A stretch of DNA of 64,000 nucleotides from UBA4615 sp964399635 (GTDB lineage Bacteria; Pseudomonadota; Gammaproteobacteria; Burkholderiales; Burkholderiaceae_E), in assembly GCA_964399635.1 (NCBI GenBank), contig CAYNRU010000043.1, positions 62,001 through 126,000 on the forward strand. Direction: 5' to 3'. Numbering within the stretch: the stretch's first letter is position 1; each line of letters begins with the position of its first letter. A program made the translations under genes and the position numbers. Under the pieces are notes generated by a model. That model searched no databases and was not told the DNA's origin. It worked only from the letters and a program-made list of their open reading frames with translations. Below are positions 8,584-16,212 of the stretch, one piece after another.

Positions 8584-9288
8584 TCAGCCCTGCGCCGCGA
8601 CGCGCCCCTCGCGCACCGCCACCACCCGGTGGCAGAACTCGAGCGCGAGCTCGGGCTGGTGCAGGCTCGCGAGCACGGCGAGGCCCTCGTCCGCGCAGCC
8701 GCGCAGCAGCCCGAGCACCGCGCGGGCGTTGTCCGGATCCAGGCTCGCGACCGGCTCGTCGGCGAGCAGCACGCGCGGCCCCTGGACCAGCGCCCGCGCG
8801 ATCGACACGCGCTGCTGCTCGCCGCCGGACAGACGGTCGGCGCGGTCGCCGGCGTGGGCGAGCAGCCCCACGCGGTCCAGGCACTCGAAGGCCTGGCGCC
8901 GGTCGAGGGCATCGAAGCGCCCGGCTAGCGCACGCCAGCGGGGCATCCTGCCCAGGCGGCCCATCAGCACGTTGTCGAGCGCGCTCAGCCGGCCCACCAG
9001 GCGCGGACGCTGGAACACCACCGCGATGCGCGCGTCGCCGCGGCGCGGCGCGCGGCGCGGCTCGCCGAAGCGCAGCACGGCGCCCGCGTCCGGCGCCTCC
9101 AGCGCGGCCAGCAGGCGCATCAGCGTGGTCTTGCCCGCGCCGCTCGGCCCCACCAGCGCGACGAACTCGCCCGCGTGCAGCTGCAGGTCGACGTCCACGA
9201 CACCGCGCCCGCTGCCGAAGGTGCGCGTGGCGCCCGCCATCGAGAGCGCGGGCACGCCGCCCGGGGACGCGGCCGGGGCGCCGCTCAC
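8584..9288 (-). CDS. phnC: Phosphonate-type ABC transporter ATP-binding protein (PhnC-like)
   Basis: A 234-residue ABC ATPase that would energise import by the neighbouring permease. Walker A is GPSGAGKTT, the Q-loop segment AVVFQRPRLVGRLSALDNVLMGRLG is characteristic of PhnC, the signature is LSGGEQQRVSIARAL and Walker B is VLLADEP. GTG at 9288 overlaps the phnE stop in GTGA, suggesting translational coupling; an ATG at 9240 is an alternative start giving 218 residues. Last gene of the phnD-phnE-phnC group. No C-P lyase genes are in the window, so phosphonate as the substrate is only by family name. Confidence 0.87.
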   Translation of the reverse strand: MSGAPAASPGGVPALSMAGATRTFGSGRGVVDVDLQLHAGEFVALVGPSGAGKTTLMRLLAALEAPDAGAVLRFGEPRRAPRRGDARIAVVFQRPRLVGRLSALDNVLMGRLGRMPRWRALAGRFDALDRRQAFECLDRVGLLAHAGDRADRLSGGEQQRVSIARALVQGPRVLLADEPVASLDPDNARAVLGLLRGCADEGLAVLASLHQPELALEFCHRVVAVREGRVAAQG

Positions 9289-10166
9289 GACAGCCGCCGC
9301 CGGACCCATCCGGCGCCCGTGTCGATCAGCGTCACCGCGACCAGGATCACCGCGAGGATCGTCGCCAGCCGCGCGAAATCCAGCAGGTCCATGCTCGCCT
9401 TGAGCTCCTGGCCAATGCCGCCCGCGCCCACGACGCCCAGCACCGTCGAGGCGCGGACGTTGAACTCGAACAGGTACAGCGCGATCGAGGCCCAGGCGGG
9501 CGCGAGGTCGGGCAGCAGCGCGTGGCGGATCGCGGCGAGCCGCCCCGCGCCGCCCGCCTCCAGCGCCTCGGTGGTGTCGAGCGGCATCGTCTCGATCTGG
9601 TCGGCGAAGAGCTTGGCGCAGCTGCCCCAGGTATGCAGCATCACGCCCAGCATGCCGGCGAACGGCCCCAGGCCCACGGCCGCCACCAGCAGCAGCGCGA
9701 ACACGAAGGTATCCACCCCCCGGAAGCCGTTGAGCACCCATCGCAGCGGCACGCGCAGCGCGGGCAGCGGCGTGACGCCGCGCGCCGCGAGCACCGCCGC
9801 CGGCACGGCCGCGAGCGCCGCGAGCGCGGTGCCGAGGAACGCGATCGCGACGGTCTCGCCCATCCGCTGCAAGAAGATCGGCAGCTCCTGCAGGTCGGGC
9901 GGCCAGGCCTGTGCGAGCCAGTGCCCCATCTTGGGAATGCCTGCCGCCAGCCGGGCGAGGTCCACGCCGGTCACCTGCCAGGACACGGCGAGCGCGATCG
10001 CGAGCGCCGCGAGCAGCGCGACCCCGCGCAGGAGCGCGCCGGCACCGCGGGCCGCATGCGCGGCGATGGCCGCGTCGATCCGAGGATCGCTCAAGGACGC
10101 GGGCTCACCGGCAAGCGCACGCCAGGACCGCCGGCCCGAACCTGCCCGCACAGCGCATCGCCGCAC
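9285..10166 (-). CDS. phnE: Phosphonate-type ABC transporter permease (PhnE-like)
   Basis: A 293-residue inner-membrane permease. Hydrophobic segments start around residue 45 and continue to the C-terminus, with about six predicted helices; the cytoplasmic EAA-type loop ALEAGGAGRLAAIRHALLPDL that contacts the ATPase is present near residue 210, and NVRASTVLGVVGAGGIGQEL is the PhnE-family signature. The GTG at 10166 immediately follows the phnD stop; the first 30 residues are poorly conserved, so initiation slightly downstream is possible. It overlaps phnC by 4 bases. Inferred substrate: phosphonate, phosphite or another small oxyanion. Confidence 0.85.
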   Translation of the reverse strand: MRRCAVRAGSGRRSWRALAGEPASLSDPRIDAAIAAHAARGAGALLRGVALLAALAIALAVSWQVTGVDLARLAAGIPKMGHWLAQAWPPDLQELPIFLQRMGETVAIAFLGTALAALAAVPAAVLAARGVTPLPALRVPLRWVLNGFRGVDTFVFALLLVAAVGLGPFAGMLGVMLHTWGSCAKLFADQIETMPLDTTEALEAGGAGRLAAIRHALLPDLAPAWASIALYLFEFNVRASTVLGVVGAGGIGQELKASMDLLDFARLATILAVILVAVTLIDTGAGWVRRRLS

Positions 10167-11036
10167 TCATGCGCGCTTGAGCCGGCCCAGCGCATGCCCG
10201 GCGTTCTCGATCAGCCGGTAGCTGTCGTGTGTCGCGGCCACGAAGCCGGTGTAGCGCCGCGGCATCACCTCGGCCGCGCTGCCCGGGCCGATCGCGAGCA
10301 GCGCGCGGCGGGCGGCCTCCACCTGCGCGGCGGGCAGCTCGCGCGACACCGCTATCGCGTCGTTGGGCAACGGATCGGACGCCCACACCACGCGGGTGGC
10401 ATCGGCTCGCAGACGCCCCGATTCGAGCATCGCGTCGCGGTTGCGGTCGTAATCGGTCGCGAGGTCCACCTGGCCGCCCTGCACCGCGATCTCGTTGGCC
10501 GGATGCGAAGCGCCCTCGCTGTACTTCCAGTAGGCGCGCGGATCGATCTTCCAGACCTCCTTCGCGTAGTACTGCGGGATCAGCCAGCCCGAGGTGGAGC
10601 CCACGTCGGCGAACGAGATGCTCATGCCGCGTGTGTCGTCGGGAAAGCGCGCGACCTTCGCGTCGGCCCGCGCGACGACAATGGCGCGGTAGGTCGCGCG
10701 GTCGTCGTAGCGGACCGTCGCGATCGCGCGGCAGCCCGACGCGGCGTTCGCCAGCACATAGCCCCAGGGGCCCATCCAGGCGAGGTCGAGGTTGCCCGAT
10801 CCCATCGCCACCGCGAGCCCTGCCCAGTCGGTGGTGACCGCGAGCTCGAAGCCGGGCGCGCCCATCTCGCGCGCGAGGTGCGCAAAGAACGGCGTGTAGG
10901 TCCGGCGGGTGTCCTCGGGGGTCGGCATGAAGGGCCCGACCCCGAAGCGCAGGCGGCGGGGCTGGGCTCGCAGGGCAGGCGCGAGCGTTGCGCCCGCCAG
11001 CGCGAGGCCACCGCCGAGGACGAGGCGACGTTGCAT
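10167..11036 (-). CDS. phnD: Phosphate/phosphonate ABC transporter substrate-binding protein (PhnD-like)
   Basis: A 289-residue periplasmic binding protein. MQRRLVLGGGLALAGATLAPALRAQP is a Tat-like or Sec signal peptide (QRRLVLGG), cleaved near residue 26. The mature part starts LRFGVGPFMPTPEDTRRTYTPFF and contains the PhnD family segments LDLAWMGPWGY and SFADVGSTSGWLIPQYY. An in-frame ATG ten codons upstream (11066) is the alternative start. It is the first gene of the importer unit, with phnE starting one base after its stop. The ligand is not determined by sequence; the MGPWGY segment fits binding of a phosphonate-like anion. Confidence 0.87.
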   Translation of the reverse strand: MQRRLVLGGGLALAGATLAPALRAQPRRLRFGVGPFMPTPEDTRRTYTPFFAHLAREMGAPGFELAVTTDWAGLAVAMGSGNLDLAWMGPWGYVLANAASGCRAIATVRYDDRATYRAIVVARADAKVARFPDDTRGMSISFADVGSTSGWLIPQYYAKEVWKIDPRAYWKYSEGASHPANEIAVQGGQVDLATDYDRNRDAMLESGRLRADATRVVWASDPLPNDAIAVSRELPAAQVEAARRALLAIGPGSAAEVMPRRYTGFVAATHDSYRLIENAGHALGRLKRA

Positions 11037-11088
11037 GGAGCGGCTCCGGAAAGTAGCGCCGATCATAGTCGAAGGTCCGAGGCCCGCC

Positions 11089-12339
11089 TTACCCGGCCGG
11101 GCGCGCCGCGGCGGCGCGCGGTGCCGCCGGCCGGCACAGCAGCGCCGCCGCGACCTGGCAGGCGAGGCAGGCGAGCAGCGTATAGCGGGCGGTACCGGTG
11201 GCCGCCTGCAGGGCGCCCGCGGCAAGCGGCCCGAAGGCGAACAGCACCTGCCCGATCGCCCAGACGCGATTGACCACCGCCCCGTACTGCGCCGCAGGGA
11301 ACTCGCGGTGCGCGTAGAGGGCCGGCAGCGTGATCACGTTGCCCACAGACGCGCCGAACATGCAGCAGCCCGCGATTACGACCCAGGGCGTGTCGCTCGC
11401 GAGCACCGTGGCCATGCCCAGCGCCTGCAGCAGGAAGCTGCCGGCGGTCGCCCAGCGGTGGTCCATGCGGTCGATGACCATGGCCAGCAACAGGCGGCCG
11501 GCCAGCGACGCCGCGGTCGTCGCTGCCACCGCCGCGGTCGCGTACGCATCGCCGATCCGCGGTGCGAGGATGGGCAGCTGCTGCGCGATGAAGGCCACCT
11601 GCGCGAGCCAGCCGATGGCAAACAGCGCGCACACGCGGACCAGGTGCGCGTCCGTACGCAGCGGCACGGGAGGCGGCGGCGCCGCGGAGGGCGAGGCGCG
11701 CGTGTCGCCCGTCGCCCGCGGCTCGACCAGGTTGGTCGCGATCAGCACGATCATGACCGCCGCCATCGCCGCCGCCGTCCCGGCGAGCCCCGGGCCGAGC
11801 CCGAAGCGGGCGATGCACCAGGCCATCGGCGGCACGATCAGCACGCCCGCGGCGCTCGCGCCGGTGAGCGCGAGGTTGAGCGCGAGCCCGCGGCGCTGCT
11901 CGAACCAGGTGCCGATCACCTGGGTGATCGCGGTGCCTGAGGTGGCCGACCACCCCAGCGCCATCACCGCATAGGCGGCGAGCAGCAGCGCGACGTGGCT
12001 CACGTAGGGCAGCGCCGCCGCGCCGCCGGCCAGCAGCAGCACGCCCGCGATCGCGACGCGCCGCCTGCCGTGGCGCGCAGCCTGGCGCTCGGCGATGAAC
12101 ACACCCGCCGCTCCGAGCAGAAAGTACATCGTGGTCGCGCCCGACAGCAGCGCCGCCGACCAGCCCGCGTCGCGGCTCAGCACCTGCACGTACAGCGACA
12201 GACTGTAGAAGCCCAGCCCCCACGCGAACAGCGCCATGCAGAACGCGGTGCCCACGATCCGCCAGCCGGCGATCGGGCGCGGCGTGCGGAACTCGTCGGG
12301 CGCGGGCGCCGCGACGGACCGCGGCGCCGGGCCGGTCAT
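11089..12339 (-). CDS. MFS transporter
   Basis: A 416-residue major facilitator protein with about 12 hydrophobic segments. The first begins around residue 25 (WRIVGTAFCMALFAWGLGFY), the cytoplasmic loop 2-3 has ERQAARHGRRRVA, and a Pro-rich loop near residue 210 separates the halves. A second-half loop carries the MFS motif VIDRMDHRW. It resembles monocarboxylate/oxalate-type importers often found beside catabolic genes. The ATG at 12339 overlaps the pepE stop (ATGA), so the two are probably translationally coupled. Substrate unknown. Confidence 0.87.
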   Translation of the reverse strand: MTGPAPRSVAAPAPDEFRTPRPIAGWRIVGTAFCMALFAWGLGFYSLSLYVQVLSRDAGWSAALLSGATTMYFLLGAAGVFIAERQAARHGRRRVAIAGVLLLAGGAAALPYVSHVALLLAAYAVMALGWSATSGTAITQVIGTWFEQRRGLALNLALTGASAAGVLIVPPMAWCIARFGLGPGLAGTAAAMAAVMIVLIATNLVEPRATGDTRASPSAAPPPPVPLRTDAHLVRVCALFAIGWLAQVAFIAQQLPILAPRIGDAYATAAVAATTAASLAGRLLLAMVIDRMDHRWATAGSFLLQALGMATVLASDTPWVVIAGCCMFGASVGNVITLPALYAHREFPAAQYGAVVNRVWAIGQVLFAFGPLAAGALQAATGTARYTLLACLACQVAAALLCRPAAPRAAAARPAG

Positions 12340-13046
12340 CGCCCCTCGACCCGGTCGAGCTCGAACGGGCCGCGCGCGAGCGCCTGCGCCGGCCGACCGG
12401 CGCGGAACAGCCATGCGTCATGGGGGCCGTGCAGCGCCATCGCGTCGCCGCGCACGGTCAGCCAGTCGCCCTCGGGCAGGCCGACCACCGGCACCGACGG
12501 CGACAGCACGTGGAACTCGGCCAGGCGCTGCGTGCGCGTCTCGCCCTGGTGCCCGGGCGGCAGCGCATCGGTGAAGTGGCAGTTGAGTTGCACGTCGATC
12601 AGGCCGAGCGACCCGAGGCCCCCGGGATCGACGATCGGCATGTCGTTGGTGGTGCGAATGGTGGGCGAGGCGAGCACAGCGCCGGCGCTCCAGCCCACGT
12701 AGGGCATCCCGGCGCGCGCCGCGCGCGCGAGCGGCGCGAGCCAGCCCCGGGCGCGGCACTCGGCCAGCAGCCGGAAGGTGTTGCCCCCGCCGACCAGCGC
12801 GAGCTCGGCGTCGGCCAGCGCGCGCGCCGGGTCGTCGAGGCGGTGCGCGCTCTCGATCGCGAGCCCGAGCGGCGCGAGCGCCTCGCGCACCGCGTCCGTG
12901 TACGCGTCCCAGCCGACGGTCGTGCCCGCGAAGGGAAAGAAGAGCGCGCGCCTGCGCGGGCCCGCCGCCTGCCCGATCGCGTCGAGCGCGTGCACGAGGT
13001 AGCGCCCGTCGGGCATCCGGGAATTGGACAGCAGCAGCAGGTTCAT
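12336..13046 (-). CDS. pepE: Dipeptidase E (alpha-aspartyl dipeptidase, PepE)
   Basis: A 236-residue class-I-glutamine-amidotransferase-fold serine peptidase of family S51, which cleaves Asp-X dipeptides in the cytoplasm. Catalytic residues can be read at the same numbers as in enterobacterial PepE: Ser120 in GWSAGA, His157 in NCHFTD and Glu192 in LPEGDW. GGGNTFRLL near residue 87 is also conserved, as is the MNLLLLSNSR N-terminus. Length fits (about 229-240). It is the first gene of a two-gene unit with the MFS gene, which overlaps its stop by four bases. The coupling suggests that the transporter might take up a peptide or amino-acid-like compound (inference). Confidence 0.93.
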   Translation of the reverse strand: MNLLLLSNSRMPDGRYLVHALDAIGQAAGPRRRALFFPFAGTTVGWDAYTDAVREALAPLGLAIESAHRLDDPARALADAELALVGGGNTFRLLAECRARGWLAPLARAARAGMPYVGWSAGAVLASPTIRTTNDMPIVDPGGLGSLGLIDVQLNCHFTDALPPGHQGETRTQRLAEFHVLSPSVPVVGLPEGDWLTVRGDAMALHGPHDAWLFRAGRPAQALARGPFELDRVEGR

Positions 13047-13185
13047 CGGCGGGCCCGCGGGTCGGGGAAGCGGTGACCCAGTGTAGCGACATGCACGGGA
13101 CGCCCGCATCGAAACGGCCCCGCCCGCGGCGCCGCGCGATTCCCGTACACTGCGCGCTCGCACGCCGCCCGCCATGGGCCGCGTG

Positions 13186-13280
13186 CGTCCGCTGGGGGTG
13201 CTGCCCCCGGTCCTTCGGGGCCGGGCGCGGCTGAGAGAGTCCCCTTGAACCTGACTGAGGTAATCCTCGCGAAGGGAAGC
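13186..13280 (+). ncRNA. TPP riboswitch (THI element) upstream of cytX
   Basis: The leader has the THI-box core: GGGGGTGCTG at 13194-13203, GCGGCTGAGAGAG at 13227-13239, CCCTTGAACCTGA at 13242-13254, GGTAAT at 13259-13264 and GCGAAGGGAAGC at 13269-13280. These are the conserved CUGAGA and CCUUUGAACCUGAU-type motifs that bind thiamin pyrophosphate. The element ends 10 bases before the cytX ATG, and its terminal AGGGAAG is probably the ribosome binding site, so TPP binding would block translation. A TACACT at 13146-13151 is a possible -10 element. Confidence 0.93.
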
Positions 13281-13289
13281 ACCGAGACC

Positions 13290-14612
13290 ATGTCGTCCGT
13301 CGTCCGCAATTCCGCCCTCGTTCCCGTTCCCTCGGCCGACCGCCCCTTCGGCTGGCGCGACCATGCCTCGCTGTGGCTGAGCCTGGGGGTCGGGCTCCTG
13401 GTGATCCAGGTCGGCTCCTTCCTGATGCCCGCGATGGGCACGCAGGCCGCGCTGCTCGCGATCGTCGCGGGCTCGGTGCTCGGCGCGGGCCTGCTCGCCT
13501 GGACCGCCCGGATCGGCTGCGACAGCGGCCTGTCCAGCGCGGGCCTCATGCACGCCGCCTACGGCAGCAGCTTCGCGCGGCTGCCGGTGATGCTGAACAT
13601 CGTGCAGCTGATCGGCTGGACCACCTTCGAGCTGGTCGTGATGCGCGACGGCGTCACCGCGATCCTGCGCCAGGCGGGCCTGCTCGCGCCCGCGCCGGCC
13701 GCGGCCGAGGGTGCGTCCGCGCTCGCGCTGACCGCGCCCTGGGCCCTGCCCCTGCCGGCGCTGCTCGCCACGCTGGCCTTCGGGGCGCTGCTGCTGGCGC
13801 TCGTGACCGGCTCGATGGTCACGCTGGTGCGCCGGTTCATGAGCCGCTTCGGGCTGCCGCTGGTGATCCTGTCGCTCGCGTGGCTGAGCTGGCAGTTCCT
13901 CGGCCGCGCGCAGGCGATGGGCTGGGACGCCATCTGGAACCGGCCGGGCAGCGGCGGCATGAGCACGTTCGGCGCGCTGGACCTGGTCATCGCGATGCCG
14001 ATCTCCTGGCTGCCGCTGGTGGCCGACTTCGCGCGCCACGGCCGCAACGGTCGCGACGCGCTGGCGGGCACCTGGATCGGCTACGCGATCGCCAACGCCT
14101 GGTGCTACGCGCTCGGCGTGCTGGTGGCCCTGACCGCGCCGTCCGCCGACCTGGTGGGCGCGCTGCTGCTCGCGCAGGGCGGGCTGATCGCGCTCGGCCT
14201 GATCCTGATCGACGAGGTCGACAACGCCTACGGCGACGTCTACTCGGGCGCGGTGGCGGGCCACAGCCTGCGCCCGGCCTGGAGCGTGCGCGGCTGGGGC
14301 ATCGGGCTTGCGCTCGCCTGCACCGCGCTCGCGCTGGTGCTGCCGATGCACGGCCTGGAGCCCTTCCTGCTGACGCTGAGCTCGGTGTTCGTGCCGCTGT
14401 ACGGCGTGATCCTGGGGCGGCTGGGCGGCCGGCGCGACGTCGCCTCGCTGGTCGGCGCGACGCCGGTGCGGGCAGGCGCGGTCATGATCTGGATCGGCGG
14501 CATCGCGCTGTTCCACCTGCTGCCCACGCTCACCACGGCGCTCGGGTCGGCGCTGCCGACGCTGGCGGTGACCTTCCTGCTGGCGCGGCTCACCGGCGGC
14601 GCGCGGGGCTGA
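13290..14612 (+). CDS. cytX: Putative hydroxymethylpyrimidine/thiamin-precursor transporter CytX
   Basis: A 440-residue NCS1/purine-cytosine permease family protein with about 12 membrane helices; WRDHASLWLSLGVGLLVIQVGSFLMP opens the first helix and IDEVDNAYGDVYSGAVA is a family segment near residue 312. CytX members under THI-box control are thought to import the pyrimidine moiety of thiamin. The TPP riboswitch directly upstream supports that role more than cytosine uptake. The start at 13290 lies just after the riboswitch. The last codons (ARLTGGARG) are part of a 28-bp direct repeat. No thi biosynthetic genes follow, so it acts as an isolated salvage gene here. Confidence 0.92.
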   Translation: MSSVVRNSALVPVPSADRPFGWRDHASLWLSLGVGLLVIQVGSFLMPAMGTQAALLAIVAGSVLGAGLLAWTARIGCDSGLSSAGLMHAAYGSSFARLPVMLNIVQLIGWTTFELVVMRDGVTAILRQAGLLAPAPAAAEGASALALTAPWALPLPALLATLAFGALLLALVTGSMVTLVRRFMSRFGLPLVILSLAWLSWQFLGRAQAMGWDAIWNRPGSGGMSTFGALDLVIAMPISWLPLVADFARHGRNGRDALAGTWIGYAIANAWCYALGVLVALTAPSADLVGALLLAQGGLIALGLILIDEVDNAYGDVYSGAVAGHSLRPAWSVRGWGIGLALACTALALVLPMHGLEPFLLTLSSVFVPLYGVILGRLGGRRDVASLVGATPVRAGAVMIWIGGIALFHLLPTLTTALGSALPTLAVTFLLARLTGGARG

Positions 14613-14640
14613 CGCGGCTCACCGGCGGCGCGCGGGGCTG
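14584..14640 (+). repeat. 28-bp direct repeat covering the cytX 3' end
   Basis: The 28 bases at 14584-14611, which encode the last residues of CytX, recur without a mismatch at 14613-14640 with one base between them. The first copy includes the first base of the stop codon region; the second copy is outside the gene. It looks like a recent tandem duplication. Confidence 0.9.
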
Positions 14641-14644
14641 TCGC

Positions 14645-14676
14645 GGGCTGTCGGGCTGTCGGGCTGTCGGGCTGTC
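14645..14676 (+). repeat. 8-bp tandem repeat (GGGCTGTC)n
   Basis: Four perfect tandem copies of GGGCTGTC fill 14645-14676, with a further copy at 14635-14642 separated by two bases. It directly follows the 28-bp duplication. The array lies between cytX and hupE and encodes nothing; it is a probable slippage-prone microsatellite. Confidence 0.9.
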
Positions 14677-14859
14677 GAGCGGGCGCGCCGGCACGGTCGG
14701 GGCGCGCGCGAGCGCAGGGGCTGCCCTTGCCGCCGCCTGCGGCCATCGCGCCGTGCCCGGGGCCCGGCCGGGTCGCCGCCGCGCCGCGCCGCGTGCATGA
14801 TGTGCCCGGGGGACGCCCCCGCCGTGACCCGACCATCGACCTCCAGGACCTTTGCCGCC

Positions 14860-15510
14860 ATGACCCCGTCCCTCCTCCGATCCCCGGCCCGCGCCGCGCT
14901 GGCCGCGCTCCTCGCGGGCTGGCTCGCGCCCGCCGCGGCCCATCACCCGACCGGCGGGGCGACCCCGGCCACCCTGCTGCAGGGCGTGCTGTCGGGCATC
15001 GGGCATCCGATGATCGGGCTCGACCACCTGAGCTTCCTGCTCGCGGCGGGGCTGCTCGCGGCCTGGGTGCTCGCGGTGCCGGCGCGCCGGGCGGTCGGGC
15101 TCGCCGCGGCCTTCGCGCTGGCCGGCACGCTCGGCACGCTGCTGCGGGTGCCCGATCCGGCCCTGCCCTGGGCCGAGGCCTTGGTCGGCGTGTCGGTGCT
15201 GGCCGTGGGCGCGTGCCTGCTGCTGCGCGCCGCGCCCGGCGCCGCGTCGGCGGTCGTGGCGTCGGTGCTGGCGGGCCTGGTGCACGGCCATGCGTTCGGG
15301 GAGGCAGTGGTCGGCGCCGAGTCCACGCCCATCGCCGGATACCTCGCGGGGCTGCTCGTCACGCAGTCGGCGATCCTGGTGGCCGCCTACCTCGGGGGCC
15401 GCTGGCTGCTGCGCACGGCGCCCGGCCGGGTCCCGGCGTCGATGCGCACGGTCGGCCTCGCGGCCTCGGCCATGGGCGTGCTCGGCATCCTGCGGGCCTT
15501 CGCCGGCTGA
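14860..15510 (+). CDS. HupE/UreJ family metal permease-like protein
   Basis: A 216-residue integral membrane protein of the HupE/UreJ family, members of which carry nickel or cobalt for hydrogenase/urease. MTPSLLRSPARAALAALLAGWLAPAAAHH is a signal-like first segment ending with two histidines. The family metal motif GHPMIGLDH lies at residues 48-56 and LVHGHAFGEAVVGA near residue 140 is the second conserved His motif. About six membrane segments are visible. The ATG at 14860 gives the typical N-terminus; an in-frame ATG at 14797 would add 21 polar residues. No urease or hydrogenase gene is nearby, so the metal and its user are unknown. Confidence 0.87.
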   Translation: MTPSLLRSPARAALAALLAGWLAPAAAHHPTGGATPATLLQGVLSGIGHPMIGLDHLSFLLAAGLLAAWVLAVPARRAVGLAAAFALAGTLGTLLRVPDPALPWAEALVGVSVLAVGACLLLRAAPGAASAVVASVLAGLVHGHAFGEAVVGAESTPIAGYLAGLLVTQSAILVAAYLGGRWLLRTAPGRVPASMRTVGLAASAMGVLGILRAFAG

Positions 15511-15558
15511 GCGACGGGGCCGGACCCCGAGCGCAGGCCCACCGCCCGGGCCGCATCC

Positions 15559-16080
15559 ATGACCGAGCTGCGCGAGCTGGTGCGCCGCTTCGCGCACGCG
15601 GGCCGCATCGAGGCGATCTTCCTGCGGCCCGGGCGCCGCGTCGCGACGCTGCGGGTGCCGTGCGCCACCGCGCTCGCGGGCCGCGGGCTGGACGGCGACC
15701 GCGGCGCACTGCGCGCACCCGGCGCGAACGGCGGCGGCAAGCGGCAGGTGACGCTGCTGCAGGCCGAGCACCTCGCGGCGGTCGAGGCGCTCGCCGGCGG
15801 CGGTCCGGTGGACCCGGCGCTGCTGCGCCGCAACCTCGTCGTCTCGGGGCTGAACCTGCTCGCCGCGCGCAGCCCCTTCGCCAACACGGTGCTGCGGCTG
15901 CGGATCGGCGAGGCGGTCGTACTGCAGGTCACCGGCCCCTGCGAGCCCTGCTCGAGGATGGAGGAAGTGGTGGGCCCGGGCGGCTACAACGCGATGCGCG
16001 GGCACGGCGGCGTCACCGCCCGCGTGCTGGCGGGCGGCGTGCTGCGGGTCGGCGACACGGTGACGGTGGAGGCGGGCTGA
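15559..16080 (+). CDS. MOSC domain-containing protein
   Basis: A 173-residue single-domain MOSC protein, related to the sulfur-carrying C-terminal domain of molybdenum cofactor sulfurase. GRGLDGDRG at residues 41-49 and the conserved cysteine pair in GPCEPCSRM (Cys128, Cys131) followed by GHGGVTARVLAGG are visible. Proteins of this kind bind or transfer sulfur, or reduce N-hydroxylated compounds with molybdenum cofactor, but the role of this one is unknown. The gene follows hupE by 48 bases on the same strand. The molybdenum hydroxylase at 36.9-40.5 kb is in the window but far away. Confidence 0.87.
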   Translation: MTELRELVRRFAHAGRIEAIFLRPGRRVATLRVPCATALAGRGLDGDRGALRAPGANGGGKRQVTLLQAEHLAAVEALAGGGPVDPALLRRNLVVSGLNLLAARSPFANTVLRLRIGEAVVLQVTGPCEPCSRMEEVVGPGGYNAMRGHGGVTARVLAGGVLRVGDTVTVEAG

Positions 16081-16212
16081 GCGGTCGCGCCCGCGCGGCG
16101 GAGCGGCGGCCTCGGTGATAAGGTTCGGATCCATGCAGGCGCGGGCCCGGCCTGCGGCCTGCCGCCACGCTCGCGCCCCGCGCCGCCCTCAGACCCAAGA
16201 GACACAACGCCG

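Noticed and set aside
14645..14676. CRISPR-like array
   Set aside because: Only an 8-bp unit with no spacers; it is a simple tandem repeat.
14590..16134. 514-codon minus-strand frame over hupE and the MOSC gene
   Set aside because: It is the GC-driven shadow of two plus-strand genes with clear domains; composition is Arg/Gly/Ala and shows no domain.
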